64,000 nt of DNA from positions 806,001 through 870,000 of the forward strand of contig NZ_CP142523.1 of assembly GCF_036885605.1 (NCBI RefSeq), given 5' to 3'. A program made the translations under genes and the position numbers. The stretch comes from Janthinobacterium sp. TB1-E2. GTDB lineage: Bacteria > Pseudomonadota > Gammaproteobacteria > Burkholderiales > Burkholderiaceae_D. This document shows positions 15,867 to 24,577 of this stretch, in pieces. Positions within the stretch are counted from its first letter, which is position 1. Every line of letters begins with the position of its first letter. The notes beneath the pieces were generated by a model. It did no database searches, was not told the DNA's origin, and saw only the letters and a program-made list of their open reading frames with translations.

Positions 15867-17513
15867 ATGCAAAATCTGTTTTTAGTAGGCCTCATGGGCG
15901 CAGGCAAAACCACGATCGGGCGCATCCTGGCCCGCAAGCTGGGCTTGCGCTTTGTCGATTCCGACCACGAAATCGAAGCACGCACGGGAGCGACCATCCC
16001 GTGGATCTTTGAAATCGAGGGCGAGGCCAGCTTTCGCCGGCGCGAGGCCGAGGTCATCCGCGACCTGAGCGCCCAGGAAGGCATCGTCATGGCCACCGGC
16101 GGCGGGGCCATCCTCAACGCCGACAGCCGCGCCTACCTGAAGGAACGGGGCACGGTCGTCTACCTGCGCGCCAGCGTCAGCAACATCCTCGCGCGCACCA
16201 GCCACGACAAGAACCGTCCCCTGCTGCAGACGGCCGACCCGCGCCGGAAGCTCGAAGAATTGACGGCGCAGCGCGAGCCCCATTACATGGAAGTGGCCGA
16301 CATTGTGATCGACACGGGCCGTCCTAACGTACAATCGATGGTTCAGACCATCCTGATGCAGCTGGCCAGCCTCGAATGCGAGGCCTCGCCCAACTGCGTC
16401 ATTCATGCAGAGCCTTCGATGAACGAGCAATCCAAAATGTTGTTGAGCGTAGACCTCGACGAACGCAGTTATCCGATCGCCATCGGTCCTGGCCTGCTGG
16501 CCGACGCCGACGCGCTGCTGCGCCATATCAGCGGCCACAAGGTGGCCATCGTCACCAATACCACCGTCGCGCCGCTGTACCTGGGCCGCCTGCAGGCGGC
16601 GCTGGCCAGCGATGGCCGCGAAGTGATCAGCATCGTCCTGCCGGACGGCGAAGAATATAAAAACTGGGCCAGCCTGATGCAGATCTTCGACGCGCTGCTG
16701 GCCAATAAATGCGACCGCAAGACCACCCTGGTGGCGCTGGGCGGCGGCGTGATCGGCGACCTGACCGGCTATGCGGCAGCGAGCTACATGCGCGGCATCG
16801 GCTTCGTGCAGGTGCCTACCACCCTGCTGGCGCAGGTTGATTCCTCCGTCGGCGGCAAGACGGGCATCAACCACCCGCTGGGCAAGAACATGATCGGCGC
16901 CTTCTACCAGCCGCGCGCCGTGATCGCCGATACCTCGACCCTGGAAACCCTGCCGGCGCGCGAGCTGTCGGCGGGCCTGGCCGAAGTGATCAAGCATGGC
17001 GCCATCATCGACGCCGCGTTTTTCGACTGGATCGAGGCGAACATGGCCAAGCTGATGGCGCGCGACAAGGGCGCCTTGGCCTACGCGATCGCCCGCTCGT
17101 GCGAAATCAAGGCCGACGTGGTGCGCCAGGACGAACGCGAAGGCGGCTTGCGCGCCATCCTGAACTTCGGCCACACCTTCGGCCACGCCATCGAGGCGGG
17201 CCTGGGCTACGGCCATTGGCTGCACGGCGAAGCCGTCGGCTGCGGCATGGTGATGGCGGCCGACCTGTCGTGCCGCATGGGCTATATCGACCAGGCTGCC
17301 GTCGAGCGTGTGCGCAAACTCGTCGCCGCCGCCGGCTTGCCGGTCAAGGCGCCGGACCTCGGCGTCGAGCGCTGGCTGGAATTGATGGAGGTCGACAAGA
17401 AGAACGAGGGCGGCGCCATCAAGTTCATCCTCTTGCAACCGCTGGGCAGCCCGAACATCACGTCCGCGCCCCACGAACTGGTGCTGGCCACCCTGGCCGC
17501 CGGAGTGCAATAA
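15867..17513 (+). CDS. aroKB: Fused shikimate kinase / 3-dehydroquinate synthase (AroK-AroB)
   Basis: Two enzymes of the shikimate pathway in one 548-residue frame. Residues 1-170 are shikimate kinase: Walker [10 protein letters not shown] (8-16), DSDHEIE substrate-binding segment (31-37), ATGGG (76-80) and the lid region HDKNRPLL. From about 186 onward is 3-dehydroquinate synthase: [34 protein letters not shown], and the metal ligands in [12 protein letters not shown] and HGEAVGCGM. The in-frame ATG at 16419 (M185) is where a separate aroB would start, so a second initiation is possible. No stop or frameshift is visible between the halves. aroK and aroB are adjacent separate genes in most proteobacteria. 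Confidence 0.92.
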   Translation: MQNLFLVGLMGAGKTTIGRILARKLGLRFVDSDHEIEARTGATIPWIFEIEGEASFRRREAEVIRDLSAQEGIVMATGGGAILNADSRAYLKERGTVVYLRASVSNILARTSHDKNRPLLQTADPRRKLEELTAQREPHYMEVADIVIDTGRPNVQSMVQTILMQLASLECEASPNCVIHAEPSMNEQSKMLLSVDLDERSYPIAIGPGLLADADALLRHISGHKVAIVTNTTVAPLYLGRLQAALASDGREVISIVLPDGEEYKNWASLMQIFDALLANKCDRKTTLVALGGGVIGDLTGYAAASYMRGIGFVQVPTTLLAQVDSSVGGKTGINHPLGKNMIGAFYQPRAVIADTSTLETLPARELSAGLAEVIKHGAIIDAAFFDWIEANMAKLMARDKGALAYAIARSCEIKADVVRQDEREGGLRAILNFGHTFGHAIEAGLGYGHWLHGEAVGCGMVMAADLSCRMGYIDQAAVERVRKLVAAAGLPVKAPDLGVERWLELMEVDKKNEGGAIKFILLQPLGSPNITSAPHELVLATLAAGVQ

Positions 17514-17514
17514 C

Positions 17515-18651
17515 GTGCTGCCGGAAGACTTCCTTGCCCCTTATGCGGCCCACTCGGCACAGGGCCAGGGACGTCGTTTTGCCGAGGCGCCGCACGCCTC
17601 GCGCAGCCAGTTCCAGCGCGACCGCGACCGCATCATCCACTCCTCGGCCTTCCGCCGCCTCGAATACAAGACGCAGGTCTTCCTCAACCACGAGGGAGAC
17701 CTGTTCCGCACGCGCCTGACGCACAGCCTGGAAGTGGCGCAGGTCGGGCGCTCGATCGCGCGCAACCTGCGCCTCAATGAAGACCTGGTGGAAGCCATCG
17801 CGCTCGCGCATGACCTGGGCCACACGCCGTTCGGCCACGTGGGCCAGGACGTGCTCAATGAATGCATGCAGGAGCATGGCGGCTTCGAGCACAACCTGCA
17901 AAGCCTGCGCGTGGTCGACACGCTGGAAGAGCACTACGGCGCCTTCGATGGCTTGAACCTGATGTTCGAGACGCGCGAAGGCATCCTGAAACACTGCTCG
18001 CTGACGCATGCGCGCGAACTGGGTCCGGTGGCGCAGCGCTTCATCGACCGCACGCAACCGACCCTGGAAGCGCAGCTGACCAACCTGGCCGATGAAATCG
18101 CCTACAACAGCCACGATATCGACGACGGTCTGCGCTCCGGCCTGATCACCATCGCCCAGCTGGAAGAGGTGGAATTCTTCGGCCGCCTGTGGCGCGACGT
18201 GCAGCAGGCGTTCCCCGGTCTGTCGGGCCGGCGCGCCATCTATGAAACCCTGCGCCGCCTGATCACGGCCCTGGCCGACGATCTGATCGTCACCTCGACC
18301 GGCCTGATTGCCGATGCCGCGCCGCGTGATGTGAACGAAGTGCGCGCCAGTGCCCCGCTGATCCGTTTTTCGGACGCCATGCGCAAGGACGCGACGGACC
18401 TGAAACGCTTTTTACGGGCGAACCTGTATCGCCACTATCAGGTCAACCGCATGCGCGTAAAGGCCAGCCGCATCGTGCGCGAACTGTACGACAGCTTCAT
18501 GGCCGAACCGGCCCTGCTGCCGCCCGACTACCAGCTCAAGGATGGCGACGTCACGCAGCAGGCGCGCAAGATCGCCGACTACATCGCCGGCATGACGGAC
18601 CGCTACGCGATCCGCGAGCATCGCAGGCTGTATTCGCTCGACGAGTTGTAA
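17515..18651 (+). CDS. dgt: Deoxyguanosinetriphosphate triphosphohydrolase-like HD protein (Dgt)
   Basis: HD-superfamily dNTP triphosphohydrolase that cleaves dGTP to deoxyguanosine and triphosphate. The 378-residue product has the HD metal site: H70 in [11 protein letters not shown]99-D100 in [12 protein letters not shown], and a later aspartate in [12 protein letters not shown]. The start is GTG 17515, two bases after the aroKB stop, with GGAG upstream. It follows the aroK-aroB gene as in many betaproteobacteria and is likely cotranscribed. It resembles the shorter type 2 dGTPase subfamily, whose substrate preference is less certain. Confidence 0.92.
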   Translation: MLPEDFLAPYAAHSAQGQGRRFAEAPHASRSQFQRDRDRIIHSSAFRRLEYKTQVFLNHEGDLFRTRLTHSLEVAQVGRSIARNLRLNEDLVEAIALAHDLGHTPFGHVGQDVLNECMQEHGGFEHNLQSLRVVDTLEEHYGAFDGLNLMFETREGILKHCSLTHARELGPVAQRFIDRTQPTLEAQLTNLADEIAYNSHDIDDGLRSGLITIAQLEEVEFFGRLWRDVQQAFPGLSGRRAIYETLRRLITALADDLIVTSTGLIADAAPRDVNEVRASAPLIRFSDAMRKDATDLKRFLRANLYRHYQVNRMRVKASRIVRELYDSFMAEPALLPPDYQLKDGDVTQQARKIADYIAGMTDRYAIREHRRLYSLDEL

Positions 18652-18660
18652 CCGTCATTT

Positions 18661-18689
18661 TGGGGTCAGACCCGCCGGGTCTGACCCCA
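18661..18689. repeat. Palindromic repeat, copy 1 (upstream of ttrBCA)
   Basis: GGGGTCAGACCC and GGGTCTGACCCC are 12-base perfect arms around a three-base loop (GCC), extended one pair by T and A. A second copy with the same core lies at 23931-23963, just past the other end of ttrBCA. It looks like a REP-type extragenic palindrome. There is no T tract, so a simple terminator is less likely. Confidence 0.85.
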
Positions 18690-18760
18690 GCATTTGCCGT
18701 TGGGTTATAAGCGCGTACACCCATCCGACATCCTCTGTCAATTGGCATGATCATCTAGGT

Positions 18761-18794
18761 CCCCGCACTATCACCCCAATACCCCCGCAGTATC
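18761..18794 (+). promoter_or_regulatory. Candidate TtrR operator: 12-bp direct repeat upstream of ttrB
   Basis: CCCCGCACTATC at 18761-18772 and CCCCGCAGTATC at 18783-18794 differ at one base and are spaced 22 bases start to start, about two helical turns. This suits side-by-side binding of a regulator dimer. They end 61 bases before the ttrB start, and TATCAT at 18803-18808 could be the -10 element. Assignment to TtrR is inference. Confidence 0.4.
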
Positions 18795-18855
18795 TTCTTT
18801 TCTATCATGGCAGCAAGTCAACAAGGGCTTGCCGCCCATAGTCAAGGAGAGTGTC

Positions 18856-19566
18856 ATGATTGAATCGCGCCGCAGTTTCTTGCGCGCCTTGCCAGCCGTA
18901 ACCATCGGGGCGGCCATCGCGCCGCTGCCGAGCAAGGCGGCCACCAAGGGCGAAGGTGGCCAGCGCTGGGCGATGGTGGTCGATGTGCAGAAGTGCATCG
19001 GCTGCCAGGCTTGCACGGTCTCCTGCATCATGGAAAACGCCGTACCGGAAAACAGCTTCCGCACCGTCGTCTCCACCTATGAAGTCAAGGAAGAGAACCG
19101 TTGTGGTACCTACATGCTGCCGCGCCTGTGCAACCACTGCGCCAATCCCCCCTGCATTCCCGTCTGTCCCGTGGGCGCCACCTTCCAGCGCAAGGATGGC
19201 GTCGTCGTCGTCGATGGCGACCGCTGCGTGGGCTGCGCCTACTGCGTGCAAGCGTGTCCGTACGACGCGCGCTTCATCAACCACGAAACGGGCAAGGCTG
19301 ACAAATGCACGTTCTGCGCGCACCGCGTCGACGAAGGTTTGCTGCCGGCCTGCGTGGAAACCTGCGTGGGCGGCGCGCGCATCTTCGGCGACCTCAATGA
19401 CCCGGAAAGCCTGGTGCACCAGCTGCTCACCGAGAACAAGGTGAAGGTACTGAAACCCGAGCAGGGCACCCAGCCCCACGTATTTTATTTGGGACTGGAC
19501 ACGCGCTTCGCCGGCCACGTCGAAGGCGAAGCGACTCTTTGGCAACCGAGCAAACACGGGAAATAA
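18856..19566 (+). CDS. ttrB: Tetrathionate reductase iron-sulfur subunit TtrB
   Basis: Electron-transfer subunit with four [4Fe-4S] clusters that carries electrons from TtrC to the catalytic TtrA. The 236-residue product starts at ATG 18856 with AAGGAG six bases upstream. It has a Tat signal (RRSFLR at 5-10) and four cysteine groups: C47-C57 (CIGCQACTVSC), C92-C104, C124-C134 and C151-C170, the DmsB/TtrB pattern. The operon order ttrB-ttrC-ttrA matches Salmonella, and the facing ttrSR genes support this over other DmsB-like roles. Three bases separate it from ttrC. Confidence 0.88.
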   Translation: MIESRRSFLRALPAVTIGAAIAPLPSKAATKGEGGQRWAMVVDVQKCIGCQACTVSCIMENAVPENSFRTVVSTYEVKEENRCGTYMLPRLCNHCANPPCIPVCPVGATFQRKDGVVVVDGDRCVGCAYCVQACPYDARFINHETGKADKCTFCAHRVDEGLLPACVETCVGGARIFGDLNDPESLVHQLLTENKVKVLKPEQGTQPHVFYLGLDTRFAGHVEGEATLWQPSKHGK

Positions 19567-19569
19567 ACC

Positions 19570-20676
19570 ATGGACAGCCACATCACCGAAATTGTCAACG
19601 TCACGCGCGAAGCGGCATGGCTGCCGTGGGCGGTGCAGTATTTTTTCCTCATCGGCCTCAGTTACGGCAGCTTCATGCTGACCTTGCCGTACTTCGTCTT
19701 CGGCCGCAAGGCGTATGAACGCCTGGGGCGCATCGCGCTGCTGGCGTCCCTCGTGTGCGGCATGACGGCGCCCGTGGCGCTGCTGGCCGACCTGCACGGG
19801 CCGGGCCGCTTCTACCATTTCTATATCTACTTCCAGCCGCAGTCGTGGATGTCGTGGGGCTCGTTCTTTATCCCCCTGTATCTGGGTTGTCTGATGCTGT
19901 ACGCGTGGCTGGCGCTGCGCGTGGACTTCGCCACGCGGGGGCAGGGCCAGGACCGTCTGGCCTTTGCCTATCGCCTGCTGGGGCGTGGTGGCGCCGCTTC
20001 TCTGCGCGCCATCCGCATCGCCGCCGTTTGCACCTTGCTGGCCGCCTTCGTGGTGGGCCTGTACACGGGGATGGAAGTGATGGTGGTGCGTGCCCGTCCG
20101 CTGTGGTTCACGCCCTTCCTGCCGGCGCAATTTGCGGCCACGGCCTTTGTTGGCGCCGTGGGCCTGGCGCTGCTGTTCAACCGCTTCCTGCCGGGCCGCG
20201 AGCAGGCGCTGGAAGTATCGCTGAACCGCGCGCTGGCCCTGTCGCTGGCGCTGGTGCTGGCCCTGGGCGGCGGCTGGCTGTTCGTGAGTCTCTCTGGCGT
20301 GAGCGCCAGCCACAGCATGGCGTTCACCCAGGTGGCCGGCATGCCGCAATGGCAGTTCACGGCTGTCTGGGCCGTGCTGTCGGCCATCGTGCCGATGGCC
20401 CTGGCCATCTGGCGCCCCGCCACGAGTGGCCTGGTCAACGGCCTGATCGCGCTGCATAGCGCCTGGATGATGCGCTGGACGATCTTCATCGGCGGCCAGA
20501 CGATCCCGAAAACGGGCGCGGGCCTGTACGACTACCACCTGCCGATGGGGAACGATGGCTTGATGGGGCTTATCGGCACGGCCGGCCTGTGGATCGCGCT
20601 GCTGTTGCTGATGCTGGAATTTTTGCCATGGGCCGGACGCATGCTGCGCAACCGTCCCGCCATGGCCATGCACTGA
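19570..20676 (+). CDS. ttrC: Tetrathionate reductase membrane subunit TtrC (NrfD family)
   Basis: Integral membrane quinol-oxidising subunit of the NrfD/PsrC family that anchors TtrAB. The 368-residue product has about nine hydrophobic helices. Family-like features include the acidic/polar start of helix 1, the ADLHGPGRFYHFYIYF loop with PQSWMSWGSF, and late helices containing HSAWMMRW. It is larger than Salmonella TtrC (about 340). It lies between ttrB and ttrA with short gaps of 3 and 10 bases. Confidence 0.87.
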   Translation: MDSHITEIVNVTREAAWLPWAVQYFFLIGLSYGSFMLTLPYFVFGRKAYERLGRIALLASLVCGMTAPVALLADLHGPGRFYHFYIYFQPQSWMSWGSFFIPLYLGCLMLYAWLALRVDFATRGQGQDRLAFAYRLLGRGGAASLRAIRIAAVCTLLAAFVVGLYTGMEVMVVRARPLWFTPFLPAQFAATAFVGAVGLALLFNRFLPGREQALEVSLNRALALSLALVLALGGGWLFVSLSGVSASHSMAFTQVAGMPQWQFTAVWAVLSAIVPMALAIWRPATSGLVNGLIALHSAWMMRWTIFIGGQTIPKTGAGLYDYHLPMGNDGLMGLIGTAGLWIALLLLMLEFLPWAGRMLRNRPAMAMH

Positions 20677-20686
20677 GGAGTTAGAA

Positions 20687-23600
20687 ATGAACGATCAAAT
20701 AAACAACGACGTCCCTGAAGACGAGAACGAAAAACGTCGCAAGCTGCTGCGCTATGGCGCCATCGGCGGTGGCCTGGCCGCGTTTGCCGCCAGCTTTTCC
20801 ACCACGGCCGGCCGCATGGTCGACCACGCGCTGGGCAAAGATAAACCTGTGCAGAAATTGCACGGCAATTCCCTGCAGCCCGAGTTTTCCGTCGACACGG
20901 CCACAGGCAAGCTGACCGTCAATCCGGACCAGCAGGTCAGCTACACCATGTGCATGGGCTGCACCACGTTTTGCGGCGTGCGCGTGCGCCTCGATAAAAA
21001 AAGCGGCAAGGTCTTGCGCGTGGCCGGTAATCCGTACAGCCCCCTGTCGGCCGATCCGGCGCTGCCATATCAAACGTCGATACGCGACAGCTTCGTGTCG
21101 CTGTCGCGCTTCCAGGAAAAGGGCTTGAAAGGCCGCTCGACGGCTTGCGGCCGGGGCAACGGCGTGCTGGAACAGATGGAGTCGCCGTTCCGCGTGCTGG
21201 CGCCCATGAAGCGCGTGGGCCCGCGCGGCGGCGGCCAGTGGGAACCGATCGCTTTCGATCAACTGGTCAAGGAAGTGACGGAAGGCGGCGACCTGTTTGG
21301 CGAAGGCCACGTACAAGGCTTGCGCGCCTTGCGCGAGCTGGAAAAGCCGATCGATCCGGCGCAGCCGGAACTGGGTCCGCAAGTGAACCAGGTGGGCCTG
21401 ATGTGCAGCACAGACGATGGCCGGCTGGCGTTCGGCACGCGCTTTTTCAAGCAGTCGTACGGCAGCCTGAACCTGGTCAACCACGGCTCGTATTGCGGCG
21501 GCGCCTACCGCAGCGGTTCGGGCGCCATGTTCGGCGACATGAAGAAAATGCCGCATGCGAAAGTGGACCTGGAAAACACGGAGTTCTGCATTTTCGTCGG
21601 TACGGCGCCGGGCAATGCGGGCAATCCGTTCAAGCGCCAGGGCACCCTGATCGCCAAGGCCCGTTCGGGCAAGCGTGAATTCAGCTACGTCGTCGTCGAC
21701 CCCGTGCTGACGAATGCGGACAGCCTGGCCGCGGGCGACCGCAGCCGCTGGGTGCCGATCAAGCCGGGCACGGACGGCGCGCTGGCCATGGCCATGATCC
21801 GCTGGATCATCGAGCACGAACGCTATGACCGCAACTTCCTCGTGCAGCCGAACCTGAAGGTGGCGGAAGCGGCGGGCGAGGCCGCCTGGTGCAACGCCAC
21901 GCATCTGATCATCAACGAAAAGGGCCATCCGCGCGATGGCCGCTACCTGCGCGCGTCGGACATCGGTGCGGTGGATCTGGCGGAAGAAGAGCGCTACAAG
22001 GATGGCGACGCCTTCTGCGTGATCGACGCCGCCACGCAAGCCATCGTGCCGCACAACGCAGCCAAGGGCGAGGCGCGCCTGTTTTTCGATGGCCCGCTGG
22101 ACGTGGCCGGCGCGCCGCTGCACCTGAAGACAGCGATGACGATGCTCAATGAAGAAGCGCAGCGCCACAGCATGGATGACTACGCGACCGCCTGCGGCAT
22201 CGCGCGCGACATCATCGAAGGCCTGGCGCAGGAACTGACCAGCCACGGCAAGCGCGCGGCCGTCAATGCGCACGGCGGCATGATGTCGGGCGCCGGCTTT
22301 TACAACGCGTATGCACTGGTCATGCTCAATACCCTGATCGGCAATTTGAACCGCAAGGGCGGCACCCTCGTCAATGGCGGCAGCTTCAAGGATGCGGGAC
22401 CCGGCCCGCGCTATAACCTCGAGAGTTTCGACGGCGAGATCAAGGCGGCCGGCATGCCGATCGGGCGCAATGTGCCGTATGAAAAAACCTCGGAATTCAA
22501 GCTGAAGAAAGAAGCGGGCAAGGCATATCCGGCCCGGGCGCCGTGGTATCCGAACGCGCCCGCGCTGGCGACCGAATGGCTCACCAGCGCCATGAACGGC
22601 TATCCGTACACCTTGAAGGCGCTGATACTGTGGAGCTGCAATCCCGTCTACGGCATCACGGGCTTGCGCGCGCAGATCGGCAAGGAGCTGGCCGATCCGA
22701 AGAAGATTCCCCTGATCGTCGCCATCGACCCCTTCATCAATGAAAGCTCGGCGTTTGCCGACTACCTGCTGCCCGATACCTTGCTGTATGAAAGCTGGGG
22801 CTGGGCCGGCGCCTGGGGCGGCATGCCCGTCAAAATGAGCACGGCGCGCTGGCCCGTGGTCGAGCCGCGCGTGCAAAAGACGCCGGACGGCCAGACCATC
22901 TGCATGGAATCGTTCTTCATCGCGCTGGCAAAAACGATGGCCTTGCCTGGCTTCGGCCCGGACGCCTTGCAGGATATGGATGGCCAGCGCTATCCCCTGC
23001 AGCGCGCGGAAGACTGGTATCTGCGCGGTGGCGCCAATATCGCCTGGCAGGGAAAAACGTCCGTGCCTGATGCGAGCGATGACGACATCGACCTGTCCGG
23101 CGTGGCGCGCATCCGCCCCGAGCTGGAACGTACCCTGAAGCCGGAAGAATGGCGCAAGGTGGCCTTCATGCTGGCGCGGGGAGGGCGCTACCAGAGCTAT
23201 GGCGAGATGTTCGGCCTGCGCCTGCCGCCGCCCGCGAATGCCAAGACGCCGCCAGTACCTGCACCCGTGACCGACGAATCGCCGTATCCGCAGGACTGGT
23301 CCACGCACCGTTATCTGAAACCGATGATGCTGTACAACGAGGGCCTGGGCGTGAGCAAGAACAGCTTGAGCGGCAAGCGTTTCCCCGGTACGCCCGCGTG
23401 GCGGGTGGCGGCGTTTGCCGACGGCACGCCGGTACGCAAAGCCTATCCGGCTAGCGAATGGCCGTTCGAACTGATCAGTTTTAAATCGGCGCTGCAAAAC
23501 TCGTACAGCATCGGTGCGCGGCGCTTGCGCGGCATCCATCCGGACAACCCCGTCGCCGTGCACCCCGACGACGCGGCCCGCTTGAAGCTGCAAAATGGCG

Positions 23601-23893
23601 ACGTGATTTACCTGGAAACGCCGGGCGGCAAGGCCAGGGCGACGGTGATGCTGCGCCACGGCGTGCAGCGCGGCGTGATCGCCATCGAGCACGGTTTCGG
23701 CCACAAGGAGCACGGCGCGCGCGCCCACCGCATCGGCAAGTCGCGCCAGCCCGATGAACCGGCCATCGGCGCGGGCATCAACTTGAACGACCTGGGCTTG
23801 ACGGATCCGAGCCGCGGCGACAAGAACGTGTTTGTCGATCCCGTTTCGGGCACGGCTGTGCGGCAGGGACTGCCGGCGCGGATTATTCGTTGA
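20687..23893 (+). CDS. ttrA: Tetrathionate reductase catalytic subunit TtrA (molybdopterin oxidoreductase)
   Basis: Periplasmic DMSO-reductase-family enzyme that reduces tetrathionate to thiosulfate. The 1068-residue product has a Tat-like signal (KRRKLLRYG at 16-24), an N-terminal [4Fe-4S] site at C89, C92, C96 and C154, and a likely molybdenum-ligand cysteine C270 in NHGSYCGGAYRSG. The C-terminal molybdopterin dinucleotide-binding domain is present (NPVAVHPDDAARLKLQNGD). Length is close to Salmonella TtrA (about 1020). GGAG upstream supports ATG 20687. The related thiosulfate or arsenate reductases remain an outside possibility, but the ttrSR neighbours favour tetrathionate. Confidence 0.87.
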   Translation: MNDQINNDVPEDENEKRRKLLRYGAIGGGLAAFAASFSTTAGRMVDHALGKDKPVQKLHGNSLQPEFSVDTATGKLTVNPDQQVSYTMCMGCTTFCGVRVRLDKKSGKVLRVAGNPYSPLSADPALPYQTSIRDSFVSLSRFQEKGLKGRSTACGRGNGVLEQMESPFRVLAPMKRVGPRGGGQWEPIAFDQLVKEVTEGGDLFGEGHVQGLRALRELEKPIDPAQPELGPQVNQVGLMCSTDDGRLAFGTRFFKQSYGSLNLVNHGSYCGGAYRSGSGAMFGDMKKMPHAKVDLENTEFCIFVGTAPGNAGNPFKRQGTLIAKARSGKREFSYVVVDPVLTNADSLAAGDRSRWVPIKPGTDGALAMAMIRWIIEHERYDRNFLVQPNLKVAEAAGEAAWCNATHLIINEKGHPRDGRYLRASDIGAVDLAEEERYKDGDAFCVIDAATQAIVPHNAAKGEARLFFDGPLDVAGAPLHLKTAMTMLNEEAQRHSMDDYATACGIARDIIEGLAQELTSHGKRAAVNAHGGMMSGAGFYNAYALVMLNTLIGNLNRKGGTLVNGGSFKDAGPGPRYNLESFDGEIKAAGMPIGRNVPYEKTSEFKLKKEAGKAYPARAPWYPNAPALATEWLTSAMNGYPYTLKALILWSCNPVYGITGLRAQIGKELADPKKIPLIVAIDPFINESSAFADYLLPDTLLYESWGWAGAWGGMPVKMSTARWPVVEPRVQKTPDGQTICMESFFIALAKTMALPGFGPDALQDMDGQRYPLQRAEDWYLRGGANIAWQGKTSVPDASDDDIDLSGVARIRPELERTLKPEEWRKVAFMLARGGRYQSYGEMFGLRLPPPANAKTPPVPAPVTDESPYPQDWSTHRYLKPMMLYNEGLGVSKNSLSGKRFPGTPAWRVAAFADGTPVRKAYPASEWPFELISFKSALQNSYSIGARRLRGIHPDNPVAVHPDDAARLKLQNGDVIYLETPGGKARATVMLRHGVQRGVIAIEHGFGHKEHGARAHRIGKSRQPDEPAIGAGINLNDLGLTDPSRGDKNVFVDPVSGTAVRQGLPARIIR

Positions 23894-23930
23894 GAAGCAG
23901 GCTCGAACCTTTTACCCCAAGGTCGTAACG

Positions 23931-23963
23931 GCCGGGGTCAGACCCGGCGGGTCTGACCCCGGC
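23931..23963. repeat. Palindromic repeat, copy 2 (between ttrA and ttrR)
   Basis: GCCGGGGTCAGACCC and GGGTCTGACCCCGGC form perfect 15-base arms around GGC. The 12-base core is identical to copy 1 at 18661-18689. It lies between the convergent ttrA and ttrR genes and touches the last base of the ttrR stop codon, so it may also help end either transcript. Confidence 0.88.
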
Positions 23964-24577
23964 TAAATCTCTCCACCCGCCATCAGCAGCCGGGCTACCT
24001 CGGCTGCTGAATGCAGGCCCAGTTTTTCCATCGTGTTATGGCGGTGCACCTGCACCGTCTTGTCGCTGATGCCCAGTTCGCGGGCGATGACTTTCGACGC
24101 TTTGCCTTCGGCCATCAGCAGCGCCACTTCGCGCTCGCGCGCCGTCAATGTCGCCAATGCTGCCTGTGCCGTATTGGTGCTGGCGGCGCTGCGGCTTTCG
24201 TCCACGCTACGGGCCACGGCGCGCGAGACGGCGTCCAGCAGCACCTGGTCCTTGCATGGTTTTTCCAGAAAATCGCAGGCGCCTGCCTTCATCGTCTGCA
24301 CGGCCATGGCCAGGTCGCCGTGGCCGCTGAGGAAAATCACGGGTAGCGCAATCGCGTGGCGTGATAGTTCCTGCTGCAATTCCAACCCGCTCATCAAAGG
24401 CATGCGCACGTCGAGCAGCAAGCAGCCGGGCGCATGGCCCGCGTAGCGCTGCAGGAAATCGCGCGCCGATTCGAACGTTGCCACTTTCCAGCCAGCCGAA
24501 TCGAACAGATAGGCCAGCGAGCGGCGCATGGCGGCATCGTCATCGACGACAAAGATGATGGCATCGCTTTCATTCAT
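23963..24577 (-). CDS. ttrR: Tetrathionate response regulator TtrR (FixJ/NarL-type)
   Basis: Two-component response regulator expected to activate ttrBCA. The 204-residue product has a receiver domain with the acidic pair in VVDDDAAM (residues 10-17), phosphoacceptor D56 in LLLDVRMP and K106 in FLEKP. A LuxR-type helix-turn-helix spans about 140-200 (LTAREREVALLMAEGK, ISDKTVQVHRHNTMEKL). The start codon overlaps the end of ttrS (ATGA), so sensor and regulator are translationally coupled. Confidence 0.9.
   Translation of the reverse strand: MNESDAIIFVVDDDAAMRRSLAYLFDSAGWKVATFESARDFLQRYAGHAPGCLLLDVRMPLMSGLELQQELSRHAIALPVIFLSGHGDLAMAVQTMKAGACDFLEKPCKDQVLLDAVSRAVARSVDESRSAASTNTAQAALATLTAREREVALLMAEGKASKVIARELGISDKTVQVHRHNTMEKLGLHSAAEVARLLMAGGEI

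Noticed and set aside
16371-16425. aroK and aroB as separate genes split by a sequencing error
   Set aside because: The frame is continuous and the linker is plausible protein sequence. A fusion is the simpler reading, though resequencing could test it.
18741-18760. Possible sigma-54 promoter (TTGGCATGATCATCT) before ttrB
   Set aside because: The -24 part fits, but the GC of the -12 element is absent.
20681-23728. A 1015-codon open frame on the minus strand opposite ttrA
   Set aside because: Antisense shadow of a high-GC gene. The translation is low-complexity, rich in Arg, His and Gln, with no family motif, while the plus strand encodes a complete TtrA.
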